A stretch of DNA of 64,000 bases from Oscillospiraceae bacterium (GTDB lineage: Bacteria > Bacillota > Clostridia > Oscillospirales > Acutalibacteraceae), in assembly GCA_015066245.1 (NCBI GenBank), contig SVOS01000001.1, positions 214,433 through 278,432 on the forward strand, given 5' to 3'. Made by a program: the position numbers and the translations under genes. The notes beneath the pieces are model-generated. The model saw nothing but the letters and a program-made list of their open reading frames with translations, did not search any database and was not told where the DNA came from. Positions 49,634-58,514 of this stretch are shown here, one piece after another. Numbering within the stretch: position 1 is the first letter of the stretch; every line of letters begins with the position of its first letter.

Positions 49634-51445
49634 TTGAACTTTCCACAGGATAAAATAAGAAATTTCAGCATCATTGCTCACATCGACCACGGCAAATCCA
49701 CTCTTGCCGACAGAATTCTGGAGCACACCTCGGCAGTCAGCCAGAGAGACATGCAGAGCCAGCTTCTTGACAATATGGATTTGGAAAGAGAAAGAGGCAT
49801 TACAATCAAAGCCCGTGCAGTTACCCTTAAGTACACTGCTGACGACGGCGAGGATTATCTCTTTAACCTTATTGACACCCCCGGACACGTTGACTTTAAC
49901 TACGAAGTAAGCCGTTCTCTTGCAGCCTGTGAGGGTGCGGTGCTGGTGGTTGATGCATCTCAGGGTATTGAGGCTCAGACTCTGGCAAACACTTACCTTG
50001 CAGTTGATACAGGACTTGAGATTTTGCCTGTTGTTAATAAAATCGACCTTCCCAGTGCAGACCCCAAAAGAGTTAAGAACGAAATTGAGGATATTATCGG
50101 TATTCCTGCTCAGGATTGCCCCGAAATTTCTGCAAAGGCAAACATCAACATCCACGATGTTTTAGAGCAGATTGTCAGAGAAGTACCTGCTCCCACAGGG
50201 GATGCCAATGCTCCTTTAAAGGCTATGATTTTCGACTCCTACTATGACTCCTACAAGGGCGTTATTATATATGTAAGAGTTAAAGAGGGTACCATCAAGG
50301 TGGGCGACGAGTTCAAGCTGATGCAGACAGGCTCCGTATTCAATGTAGTTGAGTGCGGTCACATGCTGGCTACATCCCTTGACCCCGTAGGCGAGCTTAA
50401 GGCAGGCGAAGTTGGATATATCACAGCTTCTATCAAGACTTTGGGAGACGCCAAGGTTGGCGACACAGTTACATTAACCTCAAATCCTGCTGCAGAGCCC
50501 CTGCCCGGTTACCGAGAGATTCAGTCTATGGTTTTCTGCGGTGTTTATCCTGCTGACGGTGCAAGATACGGAGATTTACGAGATGCTCTTGAAAAGCTCA
50601 AGCTAAACGATGCTTCTCTTACTTATGAGGCAGAAACATCTGTTGCATTGGGTTTTGGGTTCCGTTGCGGTTTTCTGGGACTTCTTCATATGGAGATTAT
50701 TCAGGAGAGACTTGAGCGAGAGTTTAACCTTGACCTTATTACTACAGCCCCCTCGGTTAGCTACCGTATTACCTTCACCGACGGCACAGTTAAGATGATT
50801 GACAACCCCACAAACTATCCCGACCCGGCACTTATTGCATCAACCGAGGAGCCGATTACAAACGCTCATATCTACTCGCCCACAGAGTATGTCGGCAATA
50901 TTATGGAGCTTTGTCAGGACAGACGCGGTACCTTCAAGGGCATGACATATATTGACTCTGACCGAGTTGACATCCACTACGAGCTTCCTCTTGCTGAGAT
51001 TATCTACGACTTTTTTGATACTCTCAAGGCTCGCACCCGAGGTTATGCATCCTTTGACTACGAGCTTAAGGATTATCAGGAGAGTAAGCTTGTTAAGCTG
51101 GATATTATGCTTAACGGTGAGGTTGTAGATGCACTTTCCTTTATTATCCACACAGACAAGGCATATCCCAGAGCAAGAAAAATGGCAGAAAAGCTTAAGG
51201 ACAAAATTCCCCGTCAGCTTTTCGAGGTGCCCATTCAGGCTTGCATAGGCGGCAAGATTATCGCCCGAGAAACTGTTAAGGCAATGCGTAAGGACGTTCT
51301 TGCCAAGTGCTACGGCGGTGACATTACCCGAAAGAAGAAGCTTCTTGAGAAGCAGAAAGAGGGCAAAAAGCGTATGCGCCAGTTGGGTACTGTTGAGGTG
51401 CCTCAGGAGGCGTTTATGGCGGTTCTCAAGCTTGATACAGATTAA
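49634..51445 (+). CDS. lepA: Elongation factor 4 (LepA)
   Basis: A 603-residue translational GTPase that back-translocates or remodels stalled ribosomes. G1 [14 protein letters not shown]3 [12 protein letters not shown] and G4 [12 protein letters not shown] are present; the C-terminal LepA domain ends in the basic GEGKKRMR-like [10 protein letters not shown]. Track start 49565 lies inside the promoter; TTG 49634 follows AGGTGAG and gives the family length. Confidence 0.95.
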   Translation: MNFPQDKIRNFSIIAHIDHGKSTLADRILEHTSAVSQRDMQSQLLDNMDLERERGITIKARAVTLKYTADDGEDYLFNLIDTPGHVDFNYEVSRSLAACEGAVLVVDASQGIEAQTLANTYLAVDTGLEILPVVNKIDLPSADPKRVKNEIEDIIGIPAQDCPEISAKANINIHDVLEQIVREVPAPTGDANAPLKAMIFDSYYDSYKGVIIYVRVKEGTIKVGDEFKLMQTGSVFNVVECGHMLATSLDPVGELKAGEVGYITASIKTLGDAKVGDTVTLTSNPAAEPLPGYREIQSMVFCGVYPADGARYGDLRDALEKLKLNDASLTYEAETSVALGFGFRCGFLGLLHMEIIQERLEREFNLDLITTAPSVSYRITFTDGTVKMIDNPTNYPDPALIASTEEPITNAHIYSPTEYVGNIMELCQDRRGTFKGMTYIDSDRVDIHYELPLAEIIYDFFDTLKARTRGYASFDYELKDYQESKLVKLDIMLNGEVVDALSFIIHTDKAYPRARKMAEKLKDKIPRQLFEVPIQACIGGKIIARETVKAMRKDVLAKCYGGDITRKKKLLEKQKEGKKRMRQLGTVEVPQEAFMAVLKLDTD

Positions 51446-51452
51446 CATTTAT

Positions 51453-51497
51453 AAACAACACCTCAGACTAATTAAAGTCTGAGGTGTTGTTTTTATT
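51453..51497. terminator. Terminator between lepA and convergent gene
   Basis: A long stem pairing AAACAACACCTCAGACT with AGTCTGAGGTGTTGTTT, followed by T-rich sequence. Confidence 0.9.
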
Positions 51498-51501
51498 AAT
51501 G

Positions 51502-52344
51502 TTATTTTCTTTTTGCCAGGTTTACAAAAACGATGTTTGCGATAGCAAATAAGAACAGGAAAACAGGAGCAGGTGTTGCGTATGCACGATAAGCATCAGT
51601 CATCATCATCGCAAAGAAGGTTACAGTAACCAGAGAAAGTATTGAGGCGGTGATGGCAAAGCCCAAGGGCATATCAGAACGTTTTACAAATGCGAGAACA
51701 ACACCGGGAATAAGCATACCGATACATACCAGCATTAAGATTGCACAAAATACAAGACCTTCAAGATCTGCATAATAGAAAAGATCTGTGTCGGAAAAAG
51801 CCATAAACAGATTAAGGTTTTCACCGCTGCGTGTTGTGACCCAGGGCATCAGGTAAATAAAGAACATGATAGCCATACCAATTGCAGAAATAATGGTGAA
51901 AGCGTTGTGCTTGGCAGGCTCCTGAGGTGTGGGAGCAGGATAGGCGTTGTATACCGGATTCTGAGGATATGCGTCATACACGGGAGGCTGGTAGTTCTGC
52001 TCGGGTGCAGGAGGCATATATGCAGGTGGTGGAGTAGGCTGTGTATACTGGGGTGCAGGTTGAGTGTACTGAGGTGCAGGGGGAGTATAAGCCGGAGGCG
52101 CCTGCTGGGTGTAGGGCTCGGCTACGGGTGTTTCCTGAGCAGGATACTGAGCATACGGATTAGCATCCTGGGCAACGGGTTCGGGCTGGGCAATGGGCTC
52201 AGGCTGAACATCAGGCTCAATTATCGGTTCGGGCTGAGAGGCGGGCTCTGCTACTACCTCATTAGGACGGCTGACCTGACAACCGCAACAAAAACAGAAC
52301 TTTGCATCATCGTTGAGTTGAGCACCACAATTATTGCAAAACAT
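51502..52344 (-). CDS. Zinc-ribbon, Pro/Gln-rich membrane protein
   Basis: A 280-residue protein. An N-terminal zinc ribbon (MFCNNCGAQLNDDAKFCFCCG) is followed by about 115 residues of Pro/Gln/Ala/Tyr-rich repeats (PAPQYTQPAPQYTQP; EPIAQPEPVAQ) and then four hydrophobic segments (about residues 152-170, 195-222, 230-250 and 258-278). This plan is common in Firmicute stress or envelope proteins of unknown function. It has a GGAGTGA site before the ATG and faces lepA. Confidence 0.75.
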   Translation of the reverse strand: MFCNNCGAQLNDDAKFCFCCGCQVSRPNEVVAEPASQPEPIIEPDVQPEPIAQPEPVAQDANPYAQYPAQETPVAEPYTQQAPPAYTPPAPQYTQPAPQYTQPTPPPAYMPPAPEQNYQPPVYDAYPQNPVYNAYPAPTPQEPAKHNAFTIISAIGMAIMFFIYLMPWVTTRSGENLNLFMAFSDTDLFYYADLEGLVFCAILMLVCIGMLIPGVVLAFVKRSDMPLGFAITASILSLVTVTFFAMMMTDAYRAYATPAPVFLFLFAIANIVFVNLAKRK

Positions 52345-52569
52345 AAAATCACTCCTTAAGAATGTTTAACTTGATAATATAATAATATCGCGTAAGCCGC
52401 AATATGTCAAATTAAAAATGTAAAATCGTCGTAATTTGCGGCATAATTAAAATTTTTGTGCTATAATTGTAAAAAACAATTTAAAATCAACATTTTCATG
52501 TATATATGTTGTTCAGTTTATTTCTTTGAGATTGTAAAATAAGGTTACAAAATCAAAGGAGGTTCGCAA

Positions 52570-52920
52570 ATGAACACAGATAAAATTGTAGCAGAAGCTA
52601 TAGCAAAAGATTATGCGCCCAAAGAAAACTCAAAATTAATAGCTCTTAAGAAACTTGACAGACAGGCAAAACGTCCGGCTACAGTATTTGCATATACTTG
52701 CGGAATTGTGTCTGCACTTGTTTTTGGTACAGGTATGAGCCTTGCTATGGGGGTTATCGGCGAAGGTCTGATGGGTATAGTTCTCGGAATAGTAATAGGT
52801 GTAGTTGGAATGGCAGGCTGTGCCGTAAATTATCCGATTTATAAGAAAATGCTTGAAAAGGGCAAGTCTAAATATGCTTATGAAATTGTTCAGCTTGCTC
52901 GCGAAATTGCCGATAAGTAA
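52570..52920 (+). CDS. Small membrane protein of unknown function next to TetR gene
   Basis: A 116-residue protein with soluble ends and two hydrophobic central segments (about 42-62 and 65-88, rich in Gly: GTGMSLAMGVIGEGLMGIVLG). I recall similar short proteins beside TetR regulators in other Firmicutes, sometimes mislabelled dihydropteridine reductase; no function is known to me. AAAGGAGG before the ATG. The tetR-like gene starts 24 bases later. Confidence 0.75.
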   Translation: MNTDKIVAEAIAKDYAPKENSKLIALKKLDRQAKRPATVFAYTCGIVSALVFGTGMSLAMGVIGEGLMGIVLGIVIGVVGMAGCAVNYPIYKKMLEKGKSKYAYEIVQLAREIADK

Positions 52921-52944
52921 CTGATTTTTGCAGGAAGTGGTTTT

Positions 52945-53538
52945 ATGAACAAATCTGAAAGTAAATATTTCAATACAGCCACTAAATTCGACCTTGCACT
53001 GATTTCTTTGCTAAAGAAGAAGCCCATTGAATATGTTACTGTCAGCGAAATATGCAAAGAAGCAGGAGTAAACCGCTCTACATTTTATTTGCATTATGAA
53101 ACTATCGGTGATTTGCTGAGCGAAACTGCCAGATATTTGCTGGACGATTTTTCTGCATATTTTACACCTGATGTAAAAACAGCAATATGCAATTTGAAAG
53201 AACGCAATCTTGATGAATTGGTTTTTATTGGTGACGAGTATCTGTTTCCTTATCTGACTTATATCAAAGACCACAAGGAAGTTTTCAGAACTGCATTGAC
53301 ACACAACAAAACTTTAGGGTTTGAAGATATATACAAGCGCATGTTTGATGGTATTTTTAATCCGATTCTGGATAGATTTCAGTATTCGTCGGAAATCAGA
53401 AATTATGTTATGATGTATTATCTTAACGGAATAAATGCCATAGTAGTTGAGTGGTTAAGAAACGATTGCGACAAACCTATTGATGAAATATCGAAGATAA
53501 TAACAATTTGTATTTATGGGAAAGAAAATGTCAGCTGA
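52945..53538 (+). CDS. TetR/AcrR family transcriptional regulator
   Basis: A 197-residue repressor. The N-terminal helix-turn-helix spans about residues 15-60 with YVTVSEICKEAGVNRSTFYLHYETIGDLL; the C-terminal 130 residues form the usual ligand domain. It is flanked by two membrane-protein genes in one direction, which it probably controls. The final 11 bases overlap the next gene. Confidence 0.88.
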   Translation: MNKSESKYFNTATKFDLALISLLKKKPIEYVTVSEICKEAGVNRSTFYLHYETIGDLLSETARYLLDDFSAYFTPDVKTAICNLKERNLDELVFIGDEYLFPYLTYIKDHKEVFRTALTHNKTLGFEDIYKRMFDGIFNPILDRFQYSSEIRNYVMMYYLNGINAIVVEWLRNDCDKPIDEISKIITICIYGKENVS

Positions 53539-54094
53539 AAATACACAGCGGATAGCTTTAATAAGCTTAGGCCTCAATATGGCATACAGTGCCTATCATA
53601 TAATTTTCGGTGTAACAGCCGCCTCGTGGTGGCTGTTTACAATCGGAATTTATTACGCAATACTAAGCTGTGTTCGCTTTGCGGTACTGCAATCAAAAGT
53701 TCATGAAGGCATCGCACTACGCTTTACGGGAATCATGTTAATGTTATTGTCATTGCCGCTTGTGGGTACAGTAATCCTGGCTTTTGTGAAGGAGCGAGGC
53801 AAAGAGTTTCATCTTATAGTAATGTTGGTGATGGCAATTTATGCCTTTACAAAAATAACTCTTGCTTCCGTAAATTGGGTGAAATCGAGAAAAAGCACGT
53901 CTGCAAAACTGATTACATTACGAAATCTGTCTTTTGCCGATGCTTTTGTTTCTATGTTTTCTTTGCAAAGGTCCATGCTTGTATCCTTTGAGGGAATGAC
54001 CGAAACAGAAATCCGTATTATGAATGTAGCAACAGGTTCGGCAGTGTGTATTATTGTATTTTTGCTTGGACTGAGTCTGGTAAGGAAAAAATAA
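53528..54094 (+). CDS. Multi-pass membrane protein of unknown function
   Basis: A 188-residue protein with about five hydrophobic segments (IALISLGLNMAYSAYHIIFGV; WWLFTIGIYYAILSCVRF; FTGIMLMLLSLPLVGTVIL; LIVMLVMAIYAF; GSAVCIIVFLLGLSLV). The ATG at 53528 has GGGAAAG upstream; an earlier in-frame ATG at 53516 is also possible. It overlaps the TetR gene by 11 bases, so expression should be coupled. No family recognised. Confidence 0.75.
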   Translation: MSAENTQRIALISLGLNMAYSAYHIIFGVTAASWWLFTIGIYYAILSCVRFAVLQSKVHEGIALRFTGIMLMLLSLPLVGTVILAFVKERGKEFHLIVMLVMAIYAFTKITLASVNWVKSRKSTSAKLITLRNLSFADAFVSMFSLQRSMLVSFEGMTETEIRIMNVATGSAVCIIVFLLGLSLVRKK

Positions 54095-54174
54095 ATATTG
54101 TCCTGAGCATCCTATGGTTATTTTGCCATAGGATGTGTTATTTGAGTTTAAAGCCCCCCGAATTTGTCAAAAGA

Positions 54175-54215
54175 AAAACCCCGAAAACCGTGATGGTTTC
54201 GGGGTTTGTTGTTTT
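54175..54215. terminator. Terminator between membrane gene and rpsI
   Basis: AAACCCCGAAAACC and GGTTTCGGGGTTT form a stem with one bulged A, T-rich on the right; it probably serves both directions. Confidence 0.85.
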
Positions 54216-54231
54216 TGTAAGAAATAAATGA

Positions 54232-54633
54232 TTATCTCTTGGAGAACTGAGGAGCACGTCTTGCGCCCTTGAGACCGGGCTTCTTACGCTCTTTCATTCT
54301 GGGATCACGTGTGAGGAAGCCAGCCTTCTTAAGTGTAGCACGGAGTGCTTCGCTGTCGTACTGGAGAAGTGCACGGGAGATACCGTGACGGATTGCACCA
54401 GCCTGGCCTGTAACGCCGCCGCCTGCAACTCTGCAAACTACGTCAAACTTTGCGCCTGTCTCTGTAAGCTCAAGAGGCTGACGAACAATGAGTTTGAGTG
54501 TCTCGAGACCGAAGTAATCGTCGATGTCTCTGTCGTTGATTGTGATTTTGCCTGTACCCTGATATAGGCGAACGCGAGCAACGGAGCTCTTTCTTCTGCC
54601 TGTACCATAGAAATAAGGTGCCTTATCGTACAT
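54232..54633 (-). CDS. rpsI: 30S ribosomal protein S9
   Basis: A 133-residue S9 with [17 protein letters not shown] at the N-terminus and the conserved basic tail [19 protein letters not shown], whose end reaches P-site tRNA. Length normal. Seventeen bases after rplM with an AGGAGG site. Confidence 0.98.
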   Translation of the reverse strand: MYDKAPYFYGTGRRKSSVARVRLYQGTGKITINDRDIDDYFGLETLKLIVRQPLELTETGAKFDVVCRVAGGGVTGQAGAIRHGISRALLQYDSEALRATLKKAGFLTRDPRMKERKKPGLKGARRAPQFSKR

Positions 54634-54650
54634 TGTTGTGTCCTCCTTTC

Positions 54651-55079
54651 TTACATTTCAAAAGTCTCAGGCTGCTGAGCCTGATGATTGTGCTCTGCGC
54701 CTGCAAAGAGACGGAGTCTGAGCATCTGATCTCTGCCTAAAGAGTTAGAGGGGATCATACCCTTAACTGCGAGCTCCATAGCCTTCTCGGGCTTTGTAGC
54801 CATAAGTGTCTTATAGTCAGTCTCCTTGAGGTGACCAACGTAACCTGTGTGTCTGTACCACTTCTTCTGAGTGAGCTTGTTACCTGTTAAAACTACATCC
54901 TTGCAGTTGATGATAACAACATGGTCGCCGCAATCAACGTGGGGAGTAAAAGTAACCTTGTGCTTGCCACGGAGCAATGTAGCTGCCTGAGCAGCAACCT
55001 TACCGAGGGGCTTGCCGGCTGCATCTATTACATACCACTTGCGGTCGATTTCGCCTTTTTTAGCCATAAATGTTGACAT
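54651..55079 (-). CDS. rplM: 50S ribosomal protein L13
   Basis: A 142-residue L13 with [46 protein letters not shown] and the basic [17 protein letters not shown]. The pair rplM-rpsI is the usual operon. It follows a strong promoter by a short leader (about 40 bases), too short for the Bacillus L13 leader. It runs against the direction of replication. Confidence 0.98.
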   Translation of the reverse strand: MSTFMAKKGEIDRKWYVIDAAGKPLGKVAAQAATLLRGKHKVTFTPHVDCGDHVVIINCKDVVLTGNKLTQKKWYRHTGYVGHLKETDYKTLMATKPEKAMELAVKGMIPSNSLGRDQMLRLRLFAGAEHNHQAQQPETFEM

Positions 55080-55120
55080 AGCAAATAACCTCCTGATATT
55101 TCTTTTTTTCGTGCCTCAGT

Positions 55121-55149
55121 ATAATAACATAAGGCTAAATTAATGTCAA
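55121..55149 (-). promoter_or_regulatory. rplM-rpsI promoter
   Basis: On the minus strand TTGACA, 17 bases, TATTAT, near-consensus. Confidence 0.85.
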
Positions 55150-55190
55150 CACCTTTTTCTAAAATTTTTAATTTACTATACTATCATCTT

Positions 55191-55230
55191 TAAAATGCTC
55201 CCAAATACTCGAAAATGCTCTCAAATGCTC
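55191..55230. repeat. Four tandem 10-base repeats between rplM and glucokinase gene
   Basis: Four exact ten-base blocks: TAAAATGCTC, CCAAATACTC, GAAAATGCTC, TCAAATGCTC. Consensus NNAAATGCTC, one DNA turn per repeat. They lie about 40 bases upstream of the rplM -35 and about 150 bases upstream of the glucokinase start, in the 303-base divergent gap. Confidence 0.85.
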
Positions 55231-55382
55231 ACTTGCGATTTTTGTTAAAATTACATTTTTGTAATTAAAAATTTGAGAAAACTTGAAAAATCCCCTTTAT
55301 AACAGAGGTTCTGTGTGTTATACTTATATTGGATTTTAACGCTTGGCGTACAAGCGTATCAATTATGAAAGAAGGATTTTTT

Positions 55383-56345
55383 ATGTACAGACTTGGTATC
55401 GACCTTGGCGGCACAAATATTGTTGCCGGTGTTGTAAACGAGAATTACGAGATTGTGGCAAAGGCACAGTGTAAGACCGCTGTTCCTCGTCCTGAGGCTG
55501 AAATCTGCGATTCTATGGCAGAGGTTGCTCTTGCAGCTATAGCAGAGGCAGGCATTACTCTTGATGATATCGATTCAGTTGGTATCGGTGTTCCCGGAGC
55601 TGTTAACCCCGAAACAGGTATTATCGAATATTCTGCTAACCTTTTCTTCCACAACTGGGCAGTTACACAGATGATGCAGGAGCGTCTCGGCGGTAAAAAG
55701 GTTATTATTGAGAATGACGCAAATGCTGCTGCTTACGGTGAGTTCCTTGCAGGTTCTGCAAAGGGTACAAAGAATGCTATTGCCATTACTATCGGCACAG
55801 GTGTTGGCGGCGGTATTATTATCGACGGCAAAATCTACTCAGGCTCCAACTACGCAGGTGCCGAGATGGGCCATATGGTAATTGTTAAAGACGGCAAAGA
55901 GTGTGCTTGCGGAAGATGCGGCTGCTGGGAGGCTTATGCTTCTGCAACAGGCCTTATCAACATGACAAAAGAGGCTATCTTAAAAGAAAAGCCCGACTTC
56001 TCCTATATGCTTAAGTCTGTTGACGGTGACATCAACAAGGTTGACGGCAGAACTGCTTTTGATGCTATGCGTGCAGGAGACGCAAGCGGTAAAGCTGTAG
56101 TTGACGAGTACTTAAGCTACCTTGCCTGCGGTATTATCAATGCAATTAATATCTTCCAGCCCGATGTGCTTTGCATCGGTGGCGGTGTTTCAAACGAAGG
56201 CGAAACATTACTTGCTCCCTTAAGAGCTATTATTGAGAAAGAGCGTTACACAAAGCACAACCCCAAGCAGACAATTATCTGCAAAGCATCTCTTGGCAAC
56301 GATGCAGGACTTATCGGTGCCGCTTTCCTTGGTGATTTGTACTAA
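55383..56345 (+). CDS. glcK: ROK-family glucokinase
   Basis: A 320-residue sugar kinase. The phosphate motif LGIDLGGTNIVAG, NDANAAAYGE with the catalytic Asp region, the ROK signature GHMVIVKDGKECACGRCGCWEAYAS with the zinc ligands CxCGxxGCxE, and CIGGGVSNEG are present. ROK glucokinase is the usual hexokinase of low-GC anaerobes, but fructose or N-acetyl-sugar kinases share the fold. The track start at 55329 is early; ATG 55383 has GAAGGAT upstream. Confidence 0.93.
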   Translation: MYRLGIDLGGTNIVAGVVNENYEIVAKAQCKTAVPRPEAEICDSMAEVALAAIAEAGITLDDIDSVGIGVPGAVNPETGIIEYSANLFFHNWAVTQMMQERLGGKKVIIENDANAAAYGEFLAGSAKGTKNAIAITIGTGVGGGIIIDGKIYSGSNYAGAEMGHMVIVKDGKECACGRCGCWEAYASATGLINMTKEAILKEKPDFSYMLKSVDGDINKVDGRTAFDAMRAGDASGKAVVDEYLSYLACGIINAINIFQPDVLCIGGGVSNEGETLLAPLRAIIEKERYTKHNPKQTIICKASLGNDAGLIGAAFLGDLY

Positions 56346-56353
56346 GCTTATTC

Positions 56354-56386
56354 AAAGCTCCCCTTTGGGGAGCTTTTCTTTTTGCC
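56354..56386 (+). terminator. Terminator after glucokinase gene
   Basis: AAAGCTCCCC and GGGGAGCTTT form a ten-base-pair stem with TTT loop, followed by TCTTTTT. Confidence 0.9.
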
Positions 56387-56448
56387 TTTGTTGCACGAAA
56401 GTAAAAATTATATTATAATAGGTATATAAATATTCAGGAGTGATTAAT

Positions 56449-56898
56449 ATGACTAAAGCGGAGAAAGCCAGAGAGCTTTTCTTAAAAGGATATAACTGTG
56501 CTCAGGCAACCTTTGGTGCCTTTGCAGAGGATTACGGCCTTGATCTTAATGTGGCAATGACACTGTCTGCAGGACTTGGCGGCGGTATCGGAAGACTGAG
56601 AGAAACCTGCGGTGCAGTAACAGGTGCTACATTGGCGGTGTCTCTTGCTATGGGTAGCTTTGAGCTTAACAACCCTGATGCTAAAACCAGAGTCTACGAA
56701 GAAATCCGCAAGGTAGTAGAAATTTTTGAAAAAGAAACAGGCTCTATTGTTTGTGCAGATATGCTGGGTGTACCCCGCAGAGGTGACAGTGCAGTTGCAG
56801 AGCCCCGTACAAAGGAATACTACGAAAAACGTCCTTGCTCGGAGCTTGTATACATAGCCGCAAAAGCAGCAGAAGAGATAATAGAAAAAATGAAATAA
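56449..56898 (+). CDS. C-GCAxxG-C-C family putative redox protein
   Basis: A 149-residue protein. GYNCAQATFGAF near the N-terminus, GLGGGIGRLRETCGAVTGA in the middle and a late Cys in CSELVYIAAKAAEE match the C-GCAxxG-C-C family, thought to be redox-active. Function is not established. AGGAG upstream of ATG 56449; the track start (GTG 56440) is too close to it. The carboxypeptidase gene follows 42 bases later. Confidence 0.85.
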   Translation: MTKAEKARELFLKGYNCAQATFGAFAEDYGLDLNVAMTLSAGLGGGIGRLRETCGAVTGATLAVSLAMGSFELNNPDAKTRVYEEIRKVVEIFEKETGSIVCADMLGVPRRGDSAVAEPRTKEYYEKRPCSELVYIAAKAAEEIIEKMK

Positions 56899-56940
56899 AT
56901 ACGGTTTGCCTGCATATTATATTTTGATTATGCAGGCGAG

Positions 56941-57768
56941 GTGGTTCTTATTTACGGATACAAAGAAATTCTGCAGGATCTGAAATCTCTTGAGAAAAGA
57001 CATCCAAAGGAAGTTACGGCGGATTTTTGCGGAATTACCCCGAAAGGCAGAGGGATTCCACTTGCGAAAATCGGCAAAGGAAGAAAAAAGCTTCTCATCC
57101 TTGGCTCAATTCACGGCAGAGAGTGGATAAGCTCGCTTTTCTCGGTGCGGTTGATGGAAAAGGCTCTTGAGCATAAAGAAAAATGCCTTGCAGAAGCGAC
57201 GTTTTTTGTTATGCCTGTGGTAAACCCCGATGGTGTTGAAATTTTTTGGGGCAGAGATGAGCCTTTCGAAAAAGATGCGGGTTTTTTGCCGACATTTTAT
57301 AAGAACAATGCAAATAATATAAATCTGAACGCAAATTTTCCCTATGAATTTTTGAAGGTCCCCAAGTCGAGGCAGGGCGGCATTCGGGCAGCGTCCGAAA
57401 AAGAAACAGAATCCGTAATTAATATTTGTTGCAAAGCTTATTTTGATGCTGCGGTCTCGCTTCATGCCAGAGGAAACTGTATTTTTTGGCGTGACAAAGG
57501 GAATGGAGCAATAAGAGGTGACTATAAGCTTGCAAAGGCTCTTGAGGAGCACTGTGGATTTCAGCTTATAAAGCCTACAGAAGATGTGGCGGATTATTCG
57601 GGCGGCTTTGAAAACTGGTTTCGACACCGATTCAGAAGACCTGCCTTGTGTGTTGAATTAGTAAAGGATGAAGAAATATCCTTTAAGGATATGGAAAAAG
57701 ACTTCAAAAAATGGGTAATATGGGAAAAAACAAAAGGATTTATGGATGTTTTCTCAAAATTTACTTAG
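56941..57768 (+). CDS. M14-family zinc carboxypeptidase
   Basis: A 275-residue peptidase without a signal peptide. Zinc ligands appear in GSIHGREW (HxxE) and SLHARG; NPDGVEIFWG and the catalytic Glu in LCVELV complete the site. Related enzymes trim peptidoglycan peptides (gamma-D-Glu-meso-DAP type) or peptides in the cytoplasm. The start is uncertain: GTG 56941 has little spacing, while GAGGTG fits an unusual start a few codons later. Same direction as the redox protein. Confidence 0.86.
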   Translation: MVLIYGYKEILQDLKSLEKRHPKEVTADFCGITPKGRGIPLAKIGKGRKKLLILGSIHGREWISSLFSVRLMEKALEHKEKCLAEATFFVMPVVNPDGVEIFWGRDEPFEKDAGFLPTFYKNNANNINLNANFPYEFLKVPKSRQGGIRAASEKETESVINICCKAYFDAAVSLHARGNCIFWRDKGNGAIRGDYKLAKALEEHCGFQLIKPTEDVADYSGGFENWFRHRFRRPALCVELVKDEEISFKDMEKDFKKWVIWEKTKGFMDVFSKFT

Positions 57769-57842
57769 AATTAATCCATTAATCAAAAAGCTGTCACAAT
57801 ATGAGAATATAAAGAAGATATAAAGTAACAGGAGGGTGTAAA

Positions 57843-58514
57843 ATGAATAGATTACTTGTAGCCGATGACGAATTCGGTATAAGAGAAATTATAAAGAAAT
57901 ATGCAGATTTTGAGGGCTATGAGGTCGCTGAGGCTGTTGACGGTATGCAGGCAGTGGCTATGGCGCTGGCTGAAGATTATGATTTGATTATAATGGATGT
58001 TATGATGCCTGAGCTGGACGGCTTTTCTGCTTGCAAAGAAATCAGAAAGCAGAAGAAAACTCCAATTATTATGCTTTCTGCCCGTGGCGAAGAATATGAT
58101 CGCATCCACGGCTTCGAGCTTGGAGTTGATGATTATGTGGTTAAGCCTTTCTCTCCAAGAGAGCTGATGATGCGTGTTGCGGCAGTAATCAAACGCAGCC
58201 AAGGCACAAAAGAAGAGGGCGATGTTTTCAACTACAAGGGCCTTTCTGTGGATTTTTCCGCAAGAATTGTAACAATAGACAATCAGCGCGTCAATATGAC
58301 CCCAAAAGAGTACGACCTTTTCTTTTATATGGTAAAAAACCGCGGTCTTGCTCTTACCCGTGAGACACTCATAAGCAAAGTCTGGGGATATGACTTCTTT
58401 GGCGATGACCGCACTCTTGATACTCACGTAAAACTCCTCAGAAAATCATTGGGCGAATATAGCTCCTGCGTAGTTACGCTGAGGGGAGTTGGTTATCGTT
58501 TTGAAGCAGAATAA
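57843..58514 (+). CDS. OmpR-family response regulator
   Basis: A 223-residue regulator. The receiver domain has DDEFG near the N-terminus, the phosphorylated Asp-52 in LIIMDVMMPELDGF, and Lys in VVKPFSPREL. The winged-helix domain (about 125-223) ends LRGVGYRFEAE. AGGAGGG before the ATG. It overlaps the kinase gene by 14 bases. The regulon is unknown; the next gene codes for a wall-domain protein. Confidence 0.94.
   Translation: MNRLLVADDEFGIREIIKKYADFEGYEVAEAVDGMQAVAMALAEDYDLIIMDVMMPELDGFSACKEIRKQKKTPIIMLSARGEEYDRIHGFELGVDDYVVKPFSPRELMMRVAAVIKRSQGTKEEGDVFNYKGLSVDFSARIVTIDNQRVNMTPKEYDLFFYMVKNRGLALTRETLISKVWGYDFFGDDRTLDTHVKLLRKSLGEYSSCVVTLRGVGYRFEAE

Noticed and set aside
54109-54134. Hairpin ATCCTATGG/CCATAGGAT as a terminator
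   Set aside because: No T run follows; the stronger stem at 54175-54215 is the better terminator.
54300-54315. CACGTG word in rpsI as a third parS
   Set aside because: The flanks (GGATCACGTGTGAG) do not match the parS consensus outside the core.
55080-55130. L13 leader autoregulatory RNA before rplM
   Set aside because: The predicted leader is only about 40 bases and has no long stem.
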